Shown here one piece after another: positions 63,854-64,000 of a stretch of DNA of 64,000 bases (the first letter of the stretch is position 1; every line of letters begins with the position of its first letter). Below the pieces are notes generated by a model. It searched no databases, was not told the origin of the DNA, and saw only the letters and a list, made by a program, of their open reading frames with translations. The stretch is from Xiphydria camelus (lineage: Eukaryota; Arthropoda; Insecta; Hymenoptera; Xiphydriidae). Both the position numbers and the translations under genes were made by a program. The stretch covers positions 21,614,283 through 21,678,282 of the forward strand of contig OY783195.1 in NCBI GenBank assembly GCA_963678675.1, written 5' to 3'.

Positions 63854-64000
63854 TAGAGCGTATGCTCGAGGGACTGCTGCTACCCAAAAGTACGAGACAA
63901 CCTGGAGACAGACAGATGTTTACAACATCTTCGAAAAAATACGATTTATCATCTCGTTCACAAGTTATTAATAAACAGACATTTAGTAATGCAGTTTTAC
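63854..64000. other. window end, unassigned
   Basis: Nothing recognised. Confidence 0.5.

Overview
The window looks like intergenic or intronic DNA from an insect draft genome, most likely a hymenopteran such as an ant. That assignment is inference. It rests on the mixture of Tc1/mariner-type and PIF/Harbinger-type relics, many TA- and TTAA-flanked palindromic miniature elements, GC-rich single-copy islands set in AT-rich repeat-filled DNA, abundant GA/TC microsatellites and a 200-base assembly gap. I recognise no host protein-coding exon. The longest open frame (881 codons, 53385-56030) belongs to a 5'-truncated non-LTR retrotransposon.

Layout. 1-2.9 kb is a GC-rich island without a recognisable gene. 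2.9-10.3 kb is a run of transposons placed almost end to end: two copies of a ~200-bp foldback family, a 216-bp TA-flanked element, a 4.4-kb terminal-inverted-repeat (TIR) element carrying two tandem arrays (7 x 126 bp, then about 7.8 x 316 bp arranged as 632-bp dimers), and a pogo-like element. 12.26-13.75 kb is a 1.5-kb palindrome. 14.5-20.3 kb is the quietest part. 21.0-22.5 kb repeats the foldback family beside another palindrome. 24.9-25.6 kb is a mariner-derived miniature element. 27-33 kb is dense in hairpin elements and includes a four-level nest at 31.15-32.93 kb. 34-39.7 kb holds further TIR elements and unusual arrays of very short degenerate motifs. 41.35-43.07 kb is a mariner relic split by a 1.3-kb element that itself carries a tRNA-derived SINE. 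46.3-48.7 kb is a dense cluster of nested miniature elements. 52.4-56.6 kb holds a mariner relic with DD41D spacing and the LINE, which lies between two TC microsatellites. 57.5-59.7 kb holds a PIF/Harbinger-type relic with a TTAA element inside it, then a 1-kb near-perfect palindrome. 60-64 kb mixes a GC-rich island with four more hairpin elements, one of them a miniature derivative of the mariner at 52.4 kb.

No set of genes here works together in a pathway. What the window records is a history of transposition: which element jumped into which, how miniature elements arise from the ends of larger ones, and how TIR elements can carry tandem arrays. The most unusual structures are the array-bearing 4.4-kb element, the nests at 31-33 and 46-49 kb, the two long palindromes able to form long double-stranded RNA if transcribed, and the LINE inside a TC microsatellite. 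Coordinates of element ends were read by eye; an error of a few bases is possible where no target-site duplication is quoted.
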